The notes under the pieces were generated by a model that searched no databases, was not told the DNA's origin, and saw nothing but the letters and a program-made list of their open reading frames with translations. Of a stretch of 64,000 nucleotides of DNA, positions 10,601 to 20,730 are shown piece by piece; the first letter of the stretch is position 1, and each line of letters opens with the position of its first letter. The translations under genes and the position numbers were made by a program. This DNA is from Thinopyrum elongatum (taxonomy: Eukaryota > Streptophyta > Magnoliopsida > Poales > Poaceae). The stretch lies in the NCBI GenBank assembly GCA_011799875.1, contig CM022299.1:351646526-351710525 (forward strand), given 5' to 3'.

Positions 10601-11600
10601 GCGCCTGCACCCCGGCCAGCCACGCAACGCGCAGGGTGCCCAGGGCGATGGCCCAAGACCTCTGGGTGCATAGGTTAGTCCGTCGTGCTGACCTCTCTGC
10701 TGAGCCTAGGTAGGGCGCTGCTTCGTGTTGATCTCCCAAGGCCGGGCATTACCCAGCAAGTGTGTCCCAGAGGTGATCGAGCGTGTTGGGTAACAGTAGT
10801 GCACCCCTGCATGGATGAATAATCTATCGATAGCCGGTCCTACGGTAAAGGACGCTCAGTTTGTGTATCCCGATCTACTACTTGAACTGGATACTTGTTA
10901 CATAATTGAAGCTTCGGGATCGCTTTCTCGTAGGGAGTCGAGGAAGGATCTCCAGGCTTGCTTCAACATGTTTGCTTAATAAAATGCTATTCTACTCTCT
11001 TCTATTGCTGCAAGATGATGGCTTCATGAAGATGCTAGTCTTCGGTAGGACTAGGCCTTCTCTCTATTCTGGCATTTCTGCAGCCCAGTCCACATATACA
11101 GCCTTTCCCCGTTGATAATGTTGCATATGTAGTGTAGATCCTTGCTTGCTGAGTACTTCAGATGAGTACTCATGGTTGCTTTGTTACTTCTTTTTCCCCA
11201 TACCCCACTTTGATGATACATCAGACGATGGAGCCCCGCAGCCAGATGCCACCTTAGGAGCTTACTACCAGGAGGGTCCAGACGGCACGTACTACTGGAT
11301 CGAGCCAGCCGACCAGGAGTAGGATCGGAGGCTCCCAGGCAGGAGGCCTACGCCTTTCGATCTAGAGTCGTTGTTTGTGCTAGCCTTCTTAAGGCAAAGC
11401 TTGTCTAACTATGTCTGTACTCGCATAATATTTGTATGACTGACTTATGTATTCGGACCTTTGGATCCCTGGTCTGTAATAGTGTGGATCTCCGTTTATT
11501 TGTGTTAGAGTTGTGTTGTGATATCTTCCCGTGAGTCCCTGTGCTTGATCATGCATGTTTGCGTGTATGATTAGTGCACGATTGAGTCGGGGGCGTCACA
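7650..11600 (+). mobile_element. 3951-bp solo LTR, TG...CA ends, 5-bp target duplication
   Basis: It starts TGTAACACCCC at 7650 and ends GGCGTCACA at 11600, interrupting a sequence that is continuous in the inverted sister copy at about 2410-2425. Flanking bases are GCGTG (7645-7649) and GTGTG (11601-11605), a 5-bp target duplication with one mismatch. No gag, pol, primer site or internal LTR pair is seen, so a solo LTR left by LTR-LTR recombination is the simplest reading. It holds an AT-rich block (7680-8110), a GC-rich block (8130-9130) with long but non-coding-looking frames, a C homopolymer near 9727, and a run of GAGGGTGATNCCTCC-type repeats (10030-10240). Orientation is arbitrary. Confidence 0.7.
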
Positions 11601-11605
11601 GTGTG

Positions 11606-11745
11606 GGGAAGCGGAGGCGCCCACGTTGCGTCGAGCGCCACGCGTCAGCCTGGCCCGCAGGCGATTGGGGCCCACGGCGCTTCGCCCTTGCCCCTTGGCT
11701 TCGCCTCGAAGCTAAGTCCGAGCGCGCCTTGGTCCCGGGGGCTAC
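11606..11745 (+). other. Remainder of inverted copy 2 and polypurine tract
   Basis: This continues the inverted copy to the right of the solo LTR and ends in CCCGGGGGCTAC immediately before TGTTGGCG at 11746, the classic polypurine tract and 3' LTR junction. The second element therefore reads on the plus strand, opposite to the first. Confidence 0.7.
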
Positions 11746-12568
11746 TGTTGGCGTTCTGGGAACCAGGGTACCCAGACTTGCCTGCCTGCGGCCCACGGCG
11801 TGGCTCCATCGACGGCCTGGTAGGGCCCATCTACAAGACTGCCAAGGCAAGACCCTCGCGAGGGGCCAAGCCTCGCGAGGCGGACGACACCAAGACCTCC
11901 CGAGGGAGTGGCCTCCCCAGGCGGCCTCCCGAGGAGCGGAGATTTCTATGCAGGTACCCAGCCTCATGAGGCTACCATGACGCGCTCTTCTACGGTGGTG
12001 GTAACCTATATTTATAGTGGTCTCGGTCCTCTACACCCAAAACATAGGCGGGAAGGGATCCCACAGTGGCCAATTTGAAAGGGGACAAGTAGTACATCTT
12101 ACCCTGATGAAAGGTGGTCTTTGCCTGCAAAGCTTCTAGTCATGATGCAGCGATGGGCTCGGCGATGACATCCGTCCTGCAGTGCTGGCGGCCTTGGTCT
12201 CGTTGCATCGGAATGGAAACCTTTGCCAGATTCCTCGGGAACCCACGCCTGTCCTTGCCTCCTTTGCACCAAAGAGGAAACTGCCTCCTCTGCGCTCGCT
12301 GGCGCCCGCCTACCTTGGTCGTCATAGCTTGCGTCATGGTAGCCTCATGAGGCTGGGTACCTGCATAGAAATCTCCGCTCCTCGGGAGGCTGCCTGGGGA
12401 GGCCACTCCCTTGGGAGGTCTTGGTGTCGTCCGCCTCGCGAGGCTTGGCCCCTCGCGAGGGTCTTACCTTGGCGGTCTTGTAGATGGGCCGTACCAGGCC
12501 ATCGATGGAGCCACGCCATGGGCCGCAGGCAGGCAAGCCTGGGTACCCTGGTTCCTAGAACGCCGACA
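11746..12568. repeat. Two LTR heads in inverted orientation (238-bp arms)
   Basis: 11746-11983 starts TGTTGGCGTTCTGGGAACC. The reverse complement of 12331-12568 starts TGTCGGCGTTCTAGGAACC and matches across the full 238 bp with a handful of differences (roughly 95 percent by eye). The plus-strand arm stops near 11983; the minus-strand LTR continues left through the spacer. No target duplication flanks the pair. It looks like two LTRs of opposite-facing relatives joined by deletion, though a foldback element cannot be excluded. Confidence 0.7.
12005..12017 (-). promoter_or_regulatory. TATA box of the minus-strand LTR
   Basis: CTATAAATATAGG on the minus strand, about 550 bp inside the LTR that starts at 12568. 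This suits the U3 promoter of that LTR. It is the only good TATA element in the block. Confidence 0.5.
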
Positions 12569-12840
12569 AAGAGTGTCAACTTTAGGTAATAATGATCACA
12601 CTATTTAGAGGGTGTTGAATCTTGTTGCAATAATTATGGAAGTGGATTTGGAGATGTCATGACTTTAAATAATATTGGATCCACTACTTTGGAAGATGCC
12701 TCAGTTGATTATGACAACAATGTTGCTATCTATGATTATTATTGTGATGGCATGTATGCCATAAAGAGTAACGATAACCATGAAACTTGTCATCATGATT
12801 TTAATGTTTAATTGGGTTGTGTCAATCAAGTATCACATGA
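12569..12840 (+). mobile_element. Athila/Sabrina-like Gypsy 3' internal scrap
   Basis: AT-rich sequence with ATTATGGAAGTGGATTTGG and GAAACTTGTCATCATGATTT resembles the non-coding region before the 3' LTR of Triticeae Athila-group (Sabrina-type) elements, from memory of that family. It is cut abruptly on the left by the inverted LTR block and fades into coding-like sequence at about 12840. Confidence 0.45.
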
Positions 12841-13768
12841 TATCCAGTCATGTCTGGACAATTCCCGCGGTTTTACTCCAGTGATGTCTCATTTGCTCTT
12901 GTGCAATGTCGCAAGAATGCATAGGCCTAGTATTGGAGGTGTGTATTTTGAAGAATTAGTTAGTAGTGATAGGCACCTGACGGAGTTGGGTAATTGTTTT
13001 TACTGGTCCGGTCTCCCGGAGAAGTGCTTGGAAAGGAACCCAGAGGAGATTCGACAAGAACTTTTTCGGTTGCGTGGAAGGTGGGATAGGATTGTTGAAC
13101 TCAAACATATGAGTGCCCGCATTACCGATTGGCCTTTACTTGTTGATAATCCAAGAATAAACTATCCACAAAAGCAATACGAGGACCACATTAAGGTATT
13201 TGATACTGTTTCATTTTAGCTTGCACCCACTTAGACCATATGCTTGTATGTAACTATGTTATTATTGTTGTTTCTAATTTTTAGAGGTACCTGAGGATGC
13301 GGAATTGTTGAACAATGATATCTTCAACTTTGGATGGATGAAGTCTATCTGGGGGCCTATACCAGAGGTGAGAGTACTGAGACAGAGTGTTGCATTAGCG
13401 AGAGGTGGTCCTAGCTCCAAGAAAGTGATTGAAGATGATGACGATGATTTTGTGCCAAGCAAACGAGCTCAGAATAGAGGCAAGCACCTGTTGCATCTGA
13501 GAGGGGTGGCAGTAGCTGTAAGAAAGTGAAGAGCGACGATGATGACTTTATGCCAAGCAAGAAAGCTCAGAGCAGATCCAAGGCTTGTCCCAACACGAAG
13601 AGTGGTAGATCAAGTAAGATTATAGCATCCTCGAAGGGCGCCGATGCTAATTACGATTCCGTTGATGATTTTATGTCAGGGAAACTAGTTCATGTAACAT
13701 TTGTACTTAATGGTGTAGACCTCTGGAAGCCCCATGTTAGCGAGAATAGTGATGATGACTTCATGTAG
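12841..13768 (+). pseudogene. Unrecognised spliced gene fragment with acidic repeats
   Basis: Exon 1 (open to 13195) encodes a charged protein with the stretch FYWSGLPEKCLERNPEEI and ends AAG before GTATTT. The acceptor TTTTAGAG (AG at 13285-13286) resumes in the same phase and gives VPEDAELLNNDIFNFGW. A repeated acidic motif follows: DDDDDFVPSKRAQNR, DDDDFMPSKKAQSR and a final SENSDDDFM. A one-base frame change near 13475 separates the first repeat from the others, so the copy is probably dead. I do not recognise the family. It points toward the minus-strand PMD gene and may be a second gene of the same MULE. The N-terminus merges into Athila-like DNA, so the true start is lost. Confidence 0.45.
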
Positions 13769-14039
13769 TTTTTGCACAACGTTGCAGAATCAGTCTGTGG
13801 TGTCTAATTCCAGTGTGGTGTGTTATTCTAGTGTAGGAGCATTATGTTGTATCTTAATTTCCTGTTGTAGTGTGTTGCAATTTCTATTGTTTTACAATTT
13901 TTTCATCAGAATTATCATATGAAGTAAAAAACTTGAAAACATCATGAAAACAAATATGTCTCATACATAGATAATGGCTCACACATGTAAGCAAGTGCGA
14001 TAGTAACACATACATGAAAGCATGTCTCATACATAGATA

Positions 14040-16420
14040 ACCATATCACTACCGGGGACGATGACGAAGTTGTGGCTTCCTCGAACAAGGACTGGAGGGC
14101 GATAAGCGCTGAGCCGGTGGGCGAGGCTAACGATAACCATGGCCGTAGATAGCCTCATTTGTCACGGTCTGTGTCTCCTGCGTGGGTGGTGGTGGAGTCT
14201 GAAACACTGTCTGATAGGAGTCATAAGTGTGCGCAGCTTGGTCATCGTCATTGTCATAGCCCTCTAATAATGAACCAACACCACTAAGCATCGGTGACTA
14301 CACGGAATGCATGAACTATTGTGACCGGTTGCTGACTGTAGTAGAGTAGCACATGTAAAATTTATTTGCTAACCTACAATGCTGAAAATAATGTACAAAG
14401 TAGTGTTACCTGGTTTCATTTGCTGATGCCAGGACGAGCTCCCTGGTTGTAAAGGAGGTGGCGGGCAGTAAGTTTAACATGGGGGTGAAGCCATTCGCCA
14501 TGGTTTTGAACGATGCACAAAGGGACGTGGAGGATGATGTGTTGGATGAGGAATTGCAACATCCGAAGATCGTCTACATGTAACAACTGCATAAATCCCT
14601 CATAGCTTCTCATCAAAATGCCTGAACCATGAGAGGTGCTCTGGATGTGGGATAGTATCCCCCCTCTCAACCCTCTGCACTAAAGCGGAAGCCTCCTCTC
14701 GCGCCTCGACTGTCAAGTCACTCTGTACATGAAGAGTTAACCAATTCTATATGTTTAGGTTATGACAGAACTACACATATGAGTTACATGGTATGTACTA
14801 CGTGGTGTCCGGTTCCCACAACAGAGGCAGTTGGGTACATATCGCCGGTGAGAGGGGCTTCCATCTGATCAGGAGCAGCTGATGGAACCAAGTAGATCCT
14901 CGTTGTATGCTAGTAATGCTGCAGATACAACCTGGACTTGTCCCAGTCAAAGGGCCGAACCTCATCCTAGATATTTGTCGGTGCGGTAGTCCATGCCTAA
15001 ACATAAGGGCTAATGCTCTGAAGCCAAACAACCATAGACTTATTTCCTCCTACGCGGATGTACCTGAGATTGACATGCGTGCTACATGGTTAGCTATATT
15101 CGGAATGCGGTGTTGAGAACTAAATTAGAATTACTTACTTGTGCATGTGTGCTGGTATGTGTGGAATAACCGAATTTTAGGCTCTTAACATAGACCGAAC
15201 TGTCTCATCACCCTATGAATAGCCATCTCCTCAACCGTCACGTCGAACACCACATTGGCCTTGGTCATCCAATAGTGTCGGTCTCTAGTGCACAATCCAG
15301 ATATCCCAAGTGGTACCTGGATGATATAGTCTCATCCGAGTATGGCTCCTAGATAACTTGATCCTCATGCAAACTATCAAAATGCACCGTGAAGGATGGG
15401 TAGCAGCCCCTCACTTGGGTATGCGCAAACTGTCTCTGCAAATGACAACAAATAAACATTAGCAATACTTTTGCATGGCAAGAAATAATTGAATGAATTG
15501 TCATGTAATATAGAAGTACATCTCTCCGTGCCCAAACAGACTCCACAGTAGGCAAGTCGCCAATAGCAGGCACGCAAGCCCCTTCTAGGTCCTCCATCCC
15601 AAAAGGTCTATCAATGTAGACATAGGGTCGTCCAATAGGGAATCTCTCATATGACAAGAGCTGCAACAATAGTGGACATCCAACCAGACCTGGTTTTCTA
15701 GACTTCAATGTGCAAGCTTTGCACATGCCTCTATAGGTAGCTACTAACACAACAGAACCAAAACTCCTCTACACAATGTCCCTAGGGCAATGTGCACCAA
15801 CTATCTCTCGTGCAATACCAATGAGTTGCGCATCGACAGTGGTCCCATGGTTCTCCATGAACATCGTCTTGCCGAACAACCAAAGAATATATGTCTGTAG
15901 GGATCGATCAATCTGTGCCTCTGACAACTAAACTCCGGGGGTATCCTAGCGCGACAATCTACATAGAAACCAGATGATTGTGTCAACTATGTAGTAAGGG
16001 CAACTATGAAAACAACATAGGTTGAGCTCACTGAGAAGGTTACCTAAAACTGGCTCAACCACCTAAAATGAGGCCCGTGAGGATCGTCCTCTAAGACATC
16101 AGAAGTTGGTAACACATCTAGAAAACATTCCTGAATCATTGCTAGCCAGCCAGGTTCTACCTCCAAAGGACCTATGGCAGCACCGACCAAAGGTAGTCCC
16201 AACAAGTAAGACACATCCTGTAGAGTAGGAGTCATCTCTCCCTAGGGAAAGTGAAACATATGTGTCTCTGGTCTCCATCTATCTACTAAGCAGGTAAGGA
16301 GTGGCCTGACGTAAGATAAACATTTCACTTGCCTCTTGCATAAGTGCATTAGTTCACCATCCTCATCCAAGTCCAGATGTTCAATCCAATCTTCCAAAGT
16401 ACCCTCAACTAGCCATGCCA
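14040..16420 (-). pseudogene. Plant mobile domain (PMD, MAIN-like) protein, degenerate
   Basis: Minus-strand pieces in order are: RPLLTCLVDRWRPETHMFHF, GEMTPTLQDVSYLLGLPLVG (16235 leftwards), GCPLLLQLLSYERFPIGRP (about 15690), VRPFDWDKSRLYLQHY (about 14960) and a C-terminal tail with QTPPPPTQETQTV (about 14200). These match the plant mobile domain (often mislabelled serine/threonine phosphatase 7 long form), known both in host MAIN/MAIL genes and in transposons. An in-frame TAG replaces a codon just before GEMTPTL, and other stops and frame changes occur, so it is a pseudogene. It lies directly downstream of and on the same strand as the MULE transposase. Confidence 0.75.
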
Positions 16421-16689
16421 AGGGTAGAAGTCCAATCCAAGTTAATCTACAAAATAAAGATAATTTATCATACAGTTAGCGGGTATCAAAAGTATGTCAA
16501 ACATGTAAGTCATTATATGTACACATACCTATTAACCCATGAAGGGTGTATCATCCAGTTAAACTTCGCGGTGCGAGTGACCAACACATTTAAGTTCCTT
16601 CCCCCTTGCATAAGTGAGGCCCGTTGACCTCTATCGATTGTAGGATCAAGCAACGGATACGAAGACATATATGCAATTGAAACGACAAT

Positions 16690-16935
16690 TCTCACATATA
16701 ACAAATTAAAACATAGTCCAACACACAATAATAAGTATCACGTAGTCCCCACATATTACAAATTAAAACTTAGCCCGACACACAATAATAAGTATCACAT
16801 GGTCCCCACATATTACAAATTAAAACATAGTCCGACACATAATAATAAGTTTCACGTAGTCCTCACATATTACAAATTAAAGAATAGTCCGACAAATAAT
16901 GATAAGTTTCACGTAGTCCTCACATATTACAAATT
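16690..16935. repeat. Tandem repeat, about 57-bp period, 4 copies
   Basis: Four consecutive units share CACATATTACAAATTAAAAC, AGTCCGACACA, AATAATAAGT and CACGTAGTCC. The array sits between the PMD pseudogene and the end of the MULE transposase gene and is AT-rich and non-coding. Confidence 0.85.
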
Positions 16936-16944
16936 ATATATCTT

Positions 16945-17656
16945 GTGAGTTATTTCTTCCCCTGCGTCTTCCTCCCCTTCGACCTCGACTGCCTCAACCA
17001 CATCCGCCCATTCCTCTTGTTGTTGTACTCGCTGATGTGGAAGCACCATCTTTCTTCAGGTCGGGACAATATTTCATCCTATGCCCATGAGTCGTGCATA
17101 GCAAACATTGTCTGGTTGCCCCACCAGCTTCAGATTGGTCCATATCGTTATGTATGCGACGTACCTTACGTCTACCCCTACTGTTCGACTCATATCTGGA
17201 TCCGATATGTATCCTCTCTCGCCGTCGTTAATCTTGTTGACAATGCCGATGAATCTAAACCCGGACATCTCACCAGTCTAGGTGTTGAGTACCGCCTCTT
17301 TTCAATAGTATGGGGACACGCAGGAGATGGTGTCCAACTGAATCTGGCCACAAGCAGCCAACACATGTGAGGAAGGCAAGTGCAACAACTTTGGTTTGTT
17401 GCATGTACACTCACATGTTGGCCGGATTTCCGTTCCAATTCTTACCTCGTGCGTCTTCACCTCATTTGTAGAACCAAAACCGTCCGTAGGTAGTTGTACC
17501 TCATACCCCCTTTCCTGATTACCGATGAGTCAGGCAGTGTGCTTCTTTGCTTTCTCTATCTTCTTTGCCATGTTCCATGACACTTCTACAATAAGGTGTA
17601 TTGGGATTATCTGCAATATGCTTCTTTGCTGACTCGTGCCTTTCTCTAAAATATCT
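16945..17656 (-). pseudogene. MULE (MuDR-type) transposase, C-terminal half
   Basis: Reading minus from 17656: RYFRERHESAKKHIADNPNT, then degenerate sequence, then CTCNKPKLLHLPSSHVLAAC (a SWIM zinc-finger signature in which the usual Cys of PCSH is Ser), then CLLCTTHGHRMKYC (a CCHC zinc knuckle, C-x2-C-x4-H-x4-C) and a Gly/Arg/Lys-rich tail. This is the expected C-terminus of a MuDR transposase. It continues the half at 30818-32546: joining the two sides at the shared bases ATCT restores the phase. In-frame stops occur between RYFRERHE and the SWIM finger. Confidence 0.8.
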
Positions 17657-17689
17657 CAATGTATCATGGAATCACTACTGCAGGATGCT

Positions 17690-18420
17690 GCTAACACGAC
17701 ACTACGATCAGAGACCCTTTGACGAAACTATGTGCGATGCATTAATCGCAAACGGTGATGTAAAAAACTGTAAAAAAAGATGCAAAACGTTTCCGATGGC
17801 GGAGACATCAAACACGGTTCAGATTTTAGTTGCATGTGCGATGCAGGGCACATGGATGATCCATCCGAACTATTTGCGATGAGACAGCACAACAGAAATG
17901 GGCAGCCATATCAAGGTGTGTGCGATATACGGCATACAGTTCGCTCAAATGAACTGTTTGCTATTAGGGAGTGCAACAGAAATGGTTAGCCAGATCAAGG
18001 TGTGTGTGATATACGGCATACGGTTCACTCGGACGAACTGTTTTCGATTAGGGAACACAACAGAAACGGTTCAACTTAACAAGATGTGTGTGATATGTGG
18101 CATACAGTTCACATAGATGAACTATTTGCGATGAGCCAAAAGAACACAAACGAGTCGTGTAAACAAGACGTGTGTGATACGCGGCAAACAGCCCACTCGG
18201 ATGAACTGTTTGCGATGAGAAATTACAACACAGACGGTTACTACAGTTAATTCGTGTGCGATTCTGTGTGTACAAAAACTTTGAAAATTGCAAACTAGTT
18301 GCTTGCGGCTGCTAGGAGTATCGCACACGATGTGTCTGCAAGTACTGGTGTGCGATGATTAGTAAGTTACACATACGTTTCCTTATGTTAACACGTGTGT
18401 GAATTTGCAATATGGACAAT
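17690..18420. repeat. Left subterminal repeat array (TGTGCGAT type)
   Basis: Units of about 100 bp share GTGTGTGATATACGGCATAC, GTTCACTCGGACGAACTG, TTTGCGATGAG and ACAGAAACGGTT. At least five units can be followed. The same words occur in reverse at 30240-30560. Such arrays are where CACTA transposases normally bind. Confidence 0.7.
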
Positions 18421-18641
18421 TAATATGCAAATGCCTTCTGGACATCGGTGCTAATCGCCACGTCAAAACATGGGCGTCCTCTACTCTACCGCTCTACCGG
18501 GCACATGCTTAAACTCAATGAATGGTGTACGATACTAATACTTTCCATGAAAATTTAAGAACTTGGCTAACAACATTTGAGTAACATATATATAGTGGTT
18601 ACACTATTCGACAAAAGGAGGATCTTTGTAACACGGTTTTG

Positions 18642-18781
18642 ACAACCATATGGTCCATATCTACGTACTTAACATAGTAATAACTATCACATTTTAAGAG
18701 GCTGAGGGCCAACAACCATATGGTCCATATCTACATACTTAACATAGTAACAGCTAGCACATTTTAAGGGGCTGAGGGCCA
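18642..18781. repeat. Perfect-period tandem duplication, 70 bp x 2
   Basis: ACAACCATATGGTCCATATC starts at 18642 and again at 18712, and ACAACCAC follows at 18782. The two 70-bp units differ at only a few positions. They lie just past the 3' end of the minus-strand B3 gene. Confidence 0.9.
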
Positions 18782-18863
18782 ACAACCACAACTATCCGCT
18801 GGAAGCAGCTTGATCATGGCGACTCGGCATCTCATCAATGAAAAGGAAGAGTCCTCCTGTGCC

Positions 18864-20417
18864 TTAGTACAACATGAGTAGAACAGTGTCTTCAATTTTC
18901 CAATATGGATGCATTGCCACGACAAGCGAGAACTTGTTAATTTGAATGGTTCCATTTCTGCGGGAAATGTAGTACCTTGCAATCACTTTGGCGTTATTAG
19001 CAGGCACAAGTGTAATTCGACCACGCCGGGAAATCGATCCAGGAACAGCTATAGCGGGTAATTTCTGTTGAAATGTAGAATAAAAACCAATTGTAACATA
19101 TCGTTGAAGATATATATAGTTTATGAGCATCAACATAAAGATAAGACTTTGTACCAGCGTTTTGTGCACACAATTGGTCTTGTTCAATGTGTGCACCATA
19201 GGTATAATTAATCCCATCCAAAATCCAGCGTTCATACGCTGTGCTATCTTTGTCAGATTATCAACAAAGTTTATGACATGCTTCAAGTCCTTCCAGTGAA
19301 ATTTGGTACGCTTAGTAACATACAGATTGTTCACTATGCATCCAACATATCCTGCTTAAAAGGTGGAAAGGTATTATTTATTTAGAACATGGCAGAAGAA
19401 TATATAGTGCGCATAAATTAGTAAATAGAATTTGTTACTGCCTAGGAACGGAGTCAGAAAATGAAATCACAATTGGTTGCTTAAATAGTGATCAATTAGT
19501 CAGAACAAATACCCCGATTTTGCTAAGTAATATGCCAGCATGGAGAAAGTTGAAAGGACACTAACCTCGATCAGACTTTGATCGGCTGATGATGTTGGGG
19601 AAGTAAACATCCATATTAATTAGACCAGGCTGTGGTGCACGCACTAGAATTTTATTGCCAGCTTTCAGTTCATAATACTTAGACATTTTTCTCCAAAGGT
19701 CCGCATCAAAATAGGAGTGACCATCTTTATCAAGTTTGACACTAACTGTCATTGTAAATCCATGTTGCGTTGTCAATATGACAGCCATGGAGTCATCAAC
19801 AAAGTAAAGCCCAAGATTTCCTTCTACTCCTGTTCTTGCAAAGCAAGGGATGTACTGCTTGAAATGAAAATTAAGATCGTAAATTAGATATATTGAAATA
19901 ACAGAGTAAGATGCAAATATGGGAGTAACTGATAGAACAGATCAATATATAGATGAAAGCAAAGTACAAAAATATATAATTAAAAATAGATAATGTAACA
20001 AAGATTTGATGCAAATATGAGAGTAACTGAATGAACAATACATCACAAATTTGCCTAGTATAGGGGAAAAATTGGCTTCGACATCTAGGCTGCATGTGGC
20101 ACCGTACCTTTTATCCAAATGTAGCAGCAGACGGTATATGTTCACAAATTTAGGCCATGCTGACCGTGGTAGGGTGAGATTGAACATACCGAGCACTCCC
20201 TGGAGTCATCCAGAATGGTGAGATAGAACACCGTTTCCGACTGGCCGCGACCACACTTGCCCGATTTGTGCTCGCACTGTGGACACATGAATGAAAACCC
20301 TTGAATCAGCTAGAAGAAAAATGAATCCACGGCGATTTCCGCCGGTTGATTAACAGCGACGGACGGACTGCGATAAGAGATGAGTGAATATTTCGCTAAA
20401 TTGATTACCTTCTCCAT
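18864..20417 (-). CDS. Two-domain B3-like protein, 5 exons, about 260 aa, within a transposon
   Basis: Proposed exons (minus): 20417-20409, 20276-20190, 19854-19566, 19351-19155, 19064-18864. All four introns have GT...AG ends, phases match (0, 0, 1, 0), and no stop interrupts the frame. Exon 2 gives CEHKSGKCGRGQSETVFYL. Exon 3 carries a B3-like domain (VDDSMAVILTTQHGFTMTV, SYFDADLWRKMSKYYELKAG, NKILVRAP). Exons 4-5 carry a second (KLPAIAVPGSI, GRITLVPANNAKVIA, DTVLLMLY). B3 domains bind DNA in plant transcription factors such as the REM group, but the target here is unknown. Exon 1 (MEK) is very short and least certain. The gene is probably captured host sequence; intact frames suggest recent capture or selection. 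Confidence 0.65.
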
Positions 20418-20730
20418 GAGAAAAATCCCCGGCTCAATCCTGCAGAAAACCCCAATCGATCAGAGTCTAGAATGTCGGTGCAGATAGGCGGCAGAAAGCG
20501 GTGGGGGCGAAATCCCGTGCCGTTTGGAGCGCGACCTCCGCCCGCCGATGACAGCCGTCGAGCTTAGGGTGGCCGCCGCGATAGAAGTTGATGAGGTGCA
20601 GAGTTGCGGAGGATTCCGCGGCAAGTGGGTGGGGACGAAGTGGACGAGGGTTTTCTTTTTTCCTTTTGCATGTTTGGGTAAACACACACGGTTCGCAGAG
20701 GCGACGGAGATGAATCGTGTGCGATAGTAA

